DNA of 64,000 nt from RGIG9115 sp045128915 (GTDB lineage: Bacteria > Bacillota > Clostridia > UBA1381): positions 1 to 64,000 of the forward strand of contig JBGVIT010000067.1 in assembly GCA_045128915.1 (NCBI GenBank), in the 5' to 3' direction. The translations under genes and the position numbers were made by a program. The notes below the pieces were generated by a model. The model was not told where the DNA came from. It searched no databases and saw nothing but the letters and a program-made list of their open reading frames with translations. The stretch's first letter is position 1; every line of letters begins with the position of its first letter. This document shows, piece by piece, positions 58,112 to 64,000 of this stretch.

Positions 58112-58744
58112 TTATTTAGAAATCCAGCTTTCATCAGATGGATTATTTCTAAAAGAAATCAATCTCTCTATATCGGTTTGTTTAATATATCCTTCTTCAG
58201 CTGCAACGTTTGCAACTGCATCAAAATTTGAAAGGCTGACATTTTTAACATTAGCCTCTGCAAGACGATCCAATCCTTTTTTCATTCCGTAGGTGAATAT
58301 ACTTGCAATACCAAGGACTTCTGCTCCTGCTTCGCGCAAAGCATCAACAACCTCGATTACACTTCCACCGGTTGAAATAAGGTCTTCAATAACTACAACC
58401 TTTTGTCCGGGTAAAAGCTTACCTTCAATTCTGTTGCCGCGTCCGTGGTCTTTATTTCCCGATCTTACGTATCCCATAGGCATATCCAGAATATGACCTA
58501 CTATTGCTGCATGTGCAATACCTGCTGTGCTTGTTCCCATAAGAACCTCACATTCAGGATATTCTTTTTTAACAATCTCGGCAAGACCGTTTTCTACATG
58601 GTTTCTCACTTCCGGAGCTGTTAATGTTAGTCTGTTATCACAGTATATCGGACTCTTAATACCACTTGCCCAAGTAAAAGGTTCTTCAGGTCTGAGAAAA
58701 ACCGCACCTATTGATAACAAATCCTTAGCAATTATTTTTTCCAT
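58112..58744 (-). CDS. pyrE: Orotate phosphoribosyltransferase
   Basis: The 210-aa enzyme attaches PRPP to orotate to give OMP. The PRPP-binding motif is VVVIEDLISTGGSVIEV. AVFLRPEEPFTWASGIKSPIYCDNRL is the orotate/flexible region, and YVRSGNKDHGRGNRIEG is the catalytic loop. AGGAGG precedes the ATG. No separate promoter is clear: directly upstream is a decayed beta-glucosidase reading frame and then purL on the same strand, so pyrEBI may be transcribed from the purine genes or from a promoter hidden in the pseudogene. Confidence 0.95.
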   Translation of the reverse strand: MEKIIAKDLLSIGAVFLRPEEPFTWASGIKSPIYCDNRLTLTAPEVRNHVENGLAEIVKKEYPECEVLMGTSTAGIAHAAIVGHILDMPMGYVRSGNKDHGRGNRIEGKLLPGQKVVVIEDLISTGGSVIEVVDALREAGAEVLGIASIFTYGMKKGLDRLAEANVKNVSLSNFDAVANVAAEEGYIKQTDIERLISFRNNPSDESWISK

Positions 58745-58783
58745 AATTATCCTCCTAAATTATATAATATTAACTTCTACATA

Positions 58784-59108
58784 AACTACAGCTTCAGCAA
58801 CTTTCCCGCCAAGATAAGATTACTCTCCCGAACTTTCGATTATTCTACCCCATCTTGGAACTCGGGTTAAGTCGATCATTGGAGCAAAAGCCCAATTAAT
58901 ACCATCATTCTTAGCTTCTTACCCAATGCATTCATAGGATTCTTTAATCAAATCAGGATTAAAGGATGCAGCCATCGCGAGCGGGATTGGAAAACAAATA
59001 GTGTAACCATGTATTACATCACGACCGACTATAAGCGCAACTTATTTGAGTGAACTGACATATTTTATCTTTTAGAGATATACCGTTGATAATCTTTTCA
59101 ATATCCAT
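58784..59108 (-). pseudogene. Glycoside hydrolase family 3 (beta-glucosidase) remnant
   Basis: Between purL and pyrE the minus strand encodes a broken GH3 enzyme. ATG at 59108 opens MDIEKIINGISLKDKICQFT, the normal GH3 start. After a deletion and frame change the next frame reads GRDVIHGYTICFPIPLAMA, then SFNPDLIKESYECIG, a TAA stop, EAKNDGINWAFAPMIDLTR, VPRWGRIIESSGE, another TAA stop and SYLGG. These blocks are the conserved N-terminal catalytic-domain segments of beta-glucosidases. About 100 codons of the expected 700-800 remain. It is certainly non-functional as an enzyme. Confidence 0.88.
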
Positions 59109-59122
59109 AAAAGTCTCATCAA

Positions 59123-62100
59123 TTATTTATAGTATTTGCAAGCACTATTAAACAATCCCATTTCGTAATTACCGGAAACATTAGCATACAAACCGTCTCC
59201 GATACGTTCTGAATGGCCCATTTTACCGATTACACGTCCGTCCGGTGACATAATGCCCTCAATAGCACCAAAAGAGCCGTTGGGATTAAATTGAATGTCA
59301 TATGTCGGCTCGCCATTGAAATCAACATACTGAGTCATAATCTGACCATTTTCTGCGAGCTTTTTAATCAGTTCATCAGGTGCGATAAAGCGTCCTTCAC
59401 CGTGTGAAATAGGCACTGAATATACATCACCTACTTTTGCATCACAAAGCCATGGTGAATTGTTAGAAGCAACACGTGTATTTACAATTTTTGACTGATG
59501 TCGTGATATTGTATTAAATGAAAGTGTTGCACATTCTGAATCAGTATCAATAATTTTACCGTATGGTACAAGACCGAGTTTTATAAGAGCCTGGAAACCG
59601 TTACAAATTCCTGCCATAAGACCATCACGCTTTTCAAGAAGTTCAGCAACAGCATCTTTTATTTCTGCATTACGGAAAAATGCAGTTATCAGTTTACCTG
59701 AACCTTCAGGCTCGTCACCGCCAGAGAATCCGCCGGGAATAAATACTATCTGTGAGTTTCTTATTTTTTCTGCAAACATTTCAACTGAAGCAGAAACGTT
59801 TTGAGGTGTCTTATTATTGATTACAAAGATTTCAGCATCAAGTCCTGCTCTTTCTGCAGATTTAGCAGTATCATATTCACAGTTGGTACCCGGGAATACA
59901 GGTATCAAAAGCTTTGGCTTTGAAACCTTAATTGTTGATGTGAACTTTTTATTACTATTGTACTCGTACTTTTCAGGCTTGCAATCAGCTGTTGAAATGT
60001 TGCACTTAAACACTTTTTCAAGTACGTTTTCATAGCTGTCTGAAAGCATTGCCATATCAAGACATTCATTTTTATATTTAATTGCGTAGTCTGCTGAAGT
60101 ATAACCTAAAAGTTCGCCAATTTCTGTGTTGTCAGCAAGTTCAATTACGAATGCACCATAATTATATGAGAAAATATCAACACATGAGTAATCAGAATCA
60201 AATTCAAATCCGATACCGTTGCCAAGTCCCATTTTAAATACAGCTTCTGCTATACCACCGTAGCAAGGTGTCCACATAGAAAGAATTTTATTATTCTTTA
60301 TAAGCTCAGAAACTGTGTTGTAGTTTTTAATAAGAGAATCTGATTTAGGCAAGTTGTTTTCATCAAGTTCCGGTTTTAATACAACAACCTTTGATCCGGC
60401 TTTTTTAAATTCAGGACTTATTACTCTGTCTATTCCGTCAGTTGTTACGGCAAAAGATACAAGAGTCGGCGGAACATCTATATTTTCAAATGTACCACTC
60501 ATGGAGTCCTTACCGCCTATTGATGCAATTCCTAGATCCATTTGTGCTTTAAATGCACCAAGAAGCGCAGAAAGCGGTTTACCAAAACGCTCAGGATTTT
60601 TCCCTGGCTTTTCAAAATATTCCTGGAATGTAAGATAAACATCTTTAAATTCTGCACCTGCAGCCACAAGCTTAGATACAGATTCAATTACTGCAAGATA
60701 TGCACCGGCATATGGGTTAGCTTCTGTAATAAAAGGATTGTATCCGTATGACATGAAAGAACAAGTGTTCGTATCGCCTTTTTCAACAGAAATCTTATGA
60801 ACCATAGCTTGAATAGGAGTTCTCTGGTTCTTACCACCAAAAGGCATAAGCACTGTTCCGGCACCGATTGTTGAGTCAAATTGCTCAGACAAACCACGCT
60901 TCGAACATACATTCAAATCCTCAACCAATTTGGTGTATTGAGCAGTAAAATCATCCGAAACATCCTTATTGTATGATGCAGTAGAAGCTGCCTTTACATC
61001 TACTTTTTTAGGAGCACCATTTGAATTCAAAAATTCACGGCTGATATTAACTATGACATTACCATTCCATTTCATAACAAGATATGGCTTTTCTTTAACA
61101 ACAGCAACAGCGCTTGTTTCAAGGTTTTCAGAATCTGCCAATTTGCAGAATTCATCAGCGTCTTCTGCAGCTACAACAACAGCCATTCTTTCCTGTGACT
61201 CACTTATTGCAAGCTCTGTTCCGTCAAGTCCGTCATACTTCTTAGGAACAAGGTCAAGGTTGATTTCCAAGCCGTCAGCAAGCTCACCGATGGCAACCGA
61301 AACACCGCCGGCACCAAAGTCATTACATCTCTTAATTAACTTAGATGCTTTAGGGTTTCTGAAAAGTCTTTGAAGCTTACGCTCTTCGGGCGCATTACCC
61401 TTTTGTACTTCAGCACCGCAGCTTTCAAGAGACTGAAGACTGTGGGATTTTGATGAACCCGTCGCTCCGCCGCATCCGTCACGGCCGGTCTTTCCACCGA
61501 GAAGAATTACAACATCGCCATCAGCAGGTACTTCACGACGAACATTTTCTTCAGGTGCAGCAGCAATAACCGCACCAATTTCCATACGTTTTGCAACATA
61601 GCCGTCATGATAAATTTCATCAACCATACCGGTTGCAAGACCTATCTGATTACCGTATGAGCTGTAACCATTAGCCGCACCAGTTACGATTTTACGCTGT
61701 GGCAGTTTTCCGCTCAATGTTTCTGAAACGCTCTTTCTTGGATCAGCAGCACCGGTAACACGCATTGCCGCATAAACATAACTTCTTCCGGATAAAGGAT
61801 CACGGATTGCGCCGCCTATGCATGTGGCAGCACCACCAAAGGGTTCAATTTCGGTAGGATGGTTATGTGTTTCGTTCTTGAATAGAAGAAGCCATTTTTC
61901 ATTGCTTCCATTAACATCTACATCAATTTTAACTGTACAAGCATTAATTTCTTCTGATTCATCAAGTTTCTGTAGCTTACCTGTCTTTTTCAAAAATCTT
62001 GTAGCAATGGTGGCAAGATCCATAAGATTAACTGGCTTGGTTCTGCCAATAGCATCTCGTGTTTCAAGATAGCGTTTATATTCTTTCTCAATTACTTCAT

Positions 62101-62812
62101 CTTCAAATGTTACGTTTTCAAGTGTGGTCAAAAATGTAGTATGTCTGCAATGATCTGACCAATAGGTATCAATCATGCGGATTTCTGTAATAGTAGGATC
62201 TCTTTTTTCTGAAAGAAAATAATTCTGGCAGAATTTAATGTCGTCAAGGTCCATAGCAAGACCGTAATCATCCACAAAGGATTTAAGTCCTGATTCATCA
62301 AGATTACAAAATCCATCAAGTGTTGCAACAGTTGTAGGTATTTCGTATTCAACACGAAGTGTATCATATTCGTCGAGTGCTGCTTCTCTTGCTTCAACGG
62401 GGTTGATGACATATTTTTTGATTGAATTTATATCTGCATCTGTGAGATTCCCCGAAAGCAAATATACCTTTGCAGTTCTTACAATAGGTCTATCGCCTTT
62501 TGAAATAAGCTGAATACATTCAGCGGCAGATGCTGCACGCTGATCAAACTGTCCAGGAAGATATTCAACCGCAAAAACAGCTGCATCATTACAATCAAGC
62601 TGTGAATATGTTTCATCAAGCTGAGGTTCTGAAAAAACAGTATTACATGCGTAATCAAACAGTTCTTTTGTAATTCCTTCAACATCGTATCTATTGATTA
62701 TCCTAAGGTCTTCGAGTCCTGATATTTGCAGAAGCTCTTTAATGTCTTTTTTGAGAGATGCCGCTTCGCCGGCTAACTCTTTTTTCTTTTCAACGTATAT
62801 TCTGTAAACCAT
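59123..62812 (-). CDS. purL: Phosphoribosylformylglycinamidine synthase (full-length PurL)
   Basis: The 1229-aa single-chain FGAM synthase carries out step 4 of purine synthesis. The order is an N-terminal PurS-like region, FGAM domains with the ATP site (WSDHCRHTTFLTTLENV, KNETHNHPTEIEPFGGAATC, GGKTGRDGCGGATGSSKSH) and a second AIR-synthase-like half (ASIGGKDSMSG). The glutaminase domain has the nucleophile in MAGICNGFQALIKLG and the His of the triad in PISHGEGRF. The start is ATG 62812 after AAAGGACGG. Many Firmicutes instead use separate PurS/PurQ/PurL; the long form is common in Clostridia and Proteobacteria. purD is 19 bp upstream. Confidence 0.96.
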   Translation of the reverse strand: MVYRIYVEKKKELAGEAASLKKDIKELLQISGLEDLRIINRYDVEGITKELFDYACNTVFSEPQLDETYSQLDCNDAAVFAVEYLPGQFDQRAASAAECIQLISKGDRPIVRTAKVYLLSGNLTDADINSIKKYVINPVEAREAALDEYDTLRVEYEIPTTVATLDGFCNLDESGLKSFVDDYGLAMDLDDIKFCQNYFLSEKRDPTITEIRMIDTYWSDHCRHTTFLTTLENVTFEDEVIEKEYKRYLETRDAIGRTKPVNLMDLATIATRFLKKTGKLQKLDESEEINACTVKIDVDVNGSNEKWLLLFKNETHNHPTEIEPFGGAATCIGGAIRDPLSGRSYVYAAMRVTGAADPRKSVSETLSGKLPQRKIVTGAANGYSSYGNQIGLATGMVDEIYHDGYVAKRMEIGAVIAAAPEENVRREVPADGDVVILLGGKTGRDGCGGATGSSKSHSLQSLESCGAEVQKGNAPEERKLQRLFRNPKASKLIKRCNDFGAGGVSVAIGELADGLEINLDLVPKKYDGLDGTELAISESQERMAVVVAAEDADEFCKLADSENLETSAVAVVKEKPYLVMKWNGNVIVNISREFLNSNGAPKKVDVKAASTASYNKDVSDDFTAQYTKLVEDLNVCSKRGLSEQFDSTIGAGTVLMPFGGKNQRTPIQAMVHKISVEKGDTNTCSFMSYGYNPFITEANPYAGAYLAVIESVSKLVAAGAEFKDVYLTFQEYFEKPGKNPERFGKPLSALLGAFKAQMDLGIASIGGKDSMSGTFENIDVPPTLVSFAVTTDGIDRVISPEFKKAGSKVVVLKPELDENNLPKSDSLIKNYNTVSELIKNNKILSMWTPCYGGIAEAVFKMGLGNGIGFEFDSDYSCVDIFSYNYGAFVIELADNTEIGELLGYTSADYAIKYKNECLDMAMLSDSYENVLEKVFKCNISTADCKPEKYEYNSNKKFTSTIKVSKPKLLIPVFPGTNCEYDTAKSAERAGLDAEIFVINNKTPQNVSASVEMFAEKIRNSQIVFIPGGFSGGDEPEGSGKLITAFFRNAEIKDAVAELLEKRDGLMAGICNGFQALIKLGLVPYGKIIDTDSECATLSFNTISRHQSKIVNTRVASNNSPWLCDAKVGDVYSVPISHGEGRFIAPDELIKKLAENGQIMTQYVDFNGEPTYDIQFNPNGSFGAIEGIMSPDGRVIGKMGHSERIGDGLYANVSGNYEMGLFNSACKYYK

Positions 62813-62831
62813 TAATGAACCGTCCTTTCGT

Positions 62832-64000
62832 TTATTCCTGAGTATATGCTTCAAGTGCTTTCTTGCCTATATCATTTCTATAATAAGCATTTTCAAAATT
62901 AACAGTTTTAACTGTTTCGTATGCACGATTGATTGCTTCTGTAAGAGTAGGGGCTGTTTCTGTTACACCAAGAACTCGTCCGCCTGCTGTTAAAAGCTTA
63001 CCGTTTTCGGATTTTGCACCTGCAACATAAATGTTTTTATCATCAGGCATTGTTATTTCGAATCCTGATTTATAGCTCTTCGGATAGCCATCCGAAGCCA
63101 TAACAACACAACAAGCGTTATCATTTGAAAATTCTACATTGGCTTCGCTGAGTTTACCTTCTGAAACCTTAAGAAAGATTTCAAACAAGTCACTTTTTAA
63201 CAGCGGTAAAACAACCTGTGTTTCAGGATCGCCAAATCTGCAGTTATACTCAATTACTTTCGGTCCATCTGAAGTAAGCATAAGACCAAAATACAGACAA
63301 CCTGAGAAAGTTCTGCCTTCGCTATTCATAGCATTAATCGTGGGAATAAAAATCTTTTCCATACACTCTTTGGCAATTTCGTCTGTATAATAGGGATTGG
63401 GAGCAATCGTGCCCATACCTCCCGTATTGAGTCCTTGGTCGCCGTCCTTAGCACGCTTATGGTCCATAGAAGAAATCATAGGAACAACAACCTTGCCGTC
63501 TGTGAAAGAAAGCACAGAAACCTCAGGACCGGTAAGAAATTCTTCAATAACAACTCTGCTTCCGCTTTCTCCGAAAACTTTATCCTCCATCATGGATTTA
63601 ACCGCATTTATTGCTTCATCACGAGTAAAGGCAATTATTACGCCTTTTCCCAAAGCAAGTCCATCTGCTTTCACAACAGTTGGAATAGGTGCTGTTTTAA
63701 GATATTCTACAGCATCATCGAGCTGCGTAAATACTTCATACTTTGCAGTAGGAATATTATATTTCTTCATAAGGTCCTTTGAGAAAACTTTGCTGCCCTC
63801 AATTATTGCAGCATTAGCTTTAGGACCAAAACATTTTACTCCCACAGACTCAAGCGCATCAACTGCGCCCAGAACTAAAGGATCGTCTGGTGCCACAACA
63901 GCAAAATCTATTTTGTTATTTTCTGCAAATTTTACAATACCCTCAATATCAGTAGCTTTAACTTCAACACATTTTGCATCCTTAGCAATACCACCATTGC
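62832..64000 (-). CDS. purD: Phosphoribosylamine-glycine ligase (5' end beyond window)
   Basis: The visible 389 codons are the C-terminal part of PurD, an ATP-grasp enzyme joining phosphoribosylamine and glycine. From the window edge inward come GGIAKDAKC, a VVAPDDPLVLGAVDAL block, KCFGPKANAAIIEGSK, the ATP-grasp loop VVKADGLALGKGVIIA, VIEEFLTGPEVSVLSF, MDHKRAKDGDQGLNTGGMG and VIEYNCRFGDPETQVVLPL. Only about the first 35 residues are missing. The gene is co-directional with purL downstream and presumably the tail of a larger pur operon to the right. Confidence 0.96.
   Translation of the reverse strand, partial: NGGIAKDAKCVEVKATDIEGIVKFAENNKIDFAVVAPDDPLVLGAVDALESVGVKCFGPKANAAIIEGSKVFSKDLMKKYNIPTAKYEVFTQLDDAVEYLKTAPIPTVVKADGLALGKGVIIAFTRDEAINAVKSMMEDKVFGESGSRVVIEEFLTGPEVSVLSFTDGKVVVPMISSMDHKRAKDGDQGLNTGGMGTIAPNPYYTDEIAKECMEKIFIPTINAMNSEGRTFSGCLYFGLMLTSDGPKVIEYNCRFGDPETQVVLPLLKSDLFEIFLKVSEGKLSEANVEFSNDNACCVVMASDGYPKSYKSGFEITMPDDKNIYVAGAKSENGKLLTAGGRVLGVTETAPTLTEAINRAYETVKTVNFENAYYRNDIGKKALEAYTQE

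Noticed and set aside
1..64000. CRISPR arrays, prophage or conjugation modules, toxin-antitoxin pairs and rRNA genes
   Set aside because: No regularly spaced repeats, structural phage genes, relaxase, paired toxin-antitoxin frames or rRNA were seen while reading the window.

Overview
The window is 64 kb of low-GC, gene-dense bacterial chromosome from an endospore-forming member of the Clostridia, probably of the Oscillospirales/Ruminococcaceae kind. This placement is inferred from gene content, not from a marker phylogeny. The supporting genes are an intact sigK, cotJA/cotJB, spmA/spmB, yunB, a SCIFF ribosomal peptide with its radical SAM maturase, a type III glutamine synthetase, a T-box leader and many consensus TTGACA/TATAAT promoters. 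Almost all of it is core chromosome. The only accessory stretch is at the left edge.

Layout. Positions 1-3000 hold the end of an S-layer-homology (SLH) protein, a frameshifted IS30-type transposase remnant, tRNA-Ser(CGA), a promoter-leader-terminator arrangement, a 54-aa orphan ORF and a large serine recombinase. Positions 3090-6760 (minus) carry cotJA-cotJB, glnN, sigK and a DUF6472 protein. Positions 7000-14060 (plus) carry a DUF896 protein, asnA, asnS, a TPR membrane protein, rarA and lon. Positions 14083-19620 (minus) carry an Orn/Lys/Arg decarboxylase-family gene, the SCIFF maturase and precursor, a flavoprotein, rbgA, lepB and ireB. spmA-spmB follow on plus, then (minus) a HAD phosphatase, trmB, tRNA-Met, fba, a zinc-ribbon protein and ogg. 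Positions 25167-39879 (plus) carry apeB, topB, uvrB, a small orphan, uvrA, T-box-thrS, yunB, ligA and an M20 amidohydrolase. From 39918 to the end everything is on minus: capA; a gmk-like/pyrC/pyrK/pyrD/pyrF/DUF6873 operon; trpB2; an FAD enzyme; a PAP2-like/ispA/xseB/xseA/tsaD-like/nusB operon; dtd/ABC-F/tcdA; pyrE-pyrB-pyrI; a beta-glucosidase pseudogene; purL; and purD, which runs off the right edge.

How the genes work together. Pyrimidine synthesis is split into two operons. pyrC, K, D and F are tightly overlapped behind a nucleotide-kinase-like gene, and pyrE, B and I lie immediately downstream of purL/purD. DNA repair and topology genes cluster on plus (topB, uvrB, uvrA, ligA), with ogg, rarA and xseAB elsewhere. 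Sporulation genes are scattered singly or in pairs.

The most unusual signals are regulatory. trpB2 has a promoter followed by an array of (G/U)AG triplets, a 28-codon leader ORF and a terminator hairpin. The FAD enzyme has a promoter followed by a structured terminator leader containing a nine-codon mini-ORF. topB has no ATG/GTG/TTG start at its expected N-terminus and seems to begin at AUA or AUU behind a good Shine-Dalgarno sequence. The SCIFF precursor has seven cysteines rather than six, and a hairpin separates it from its maturase.
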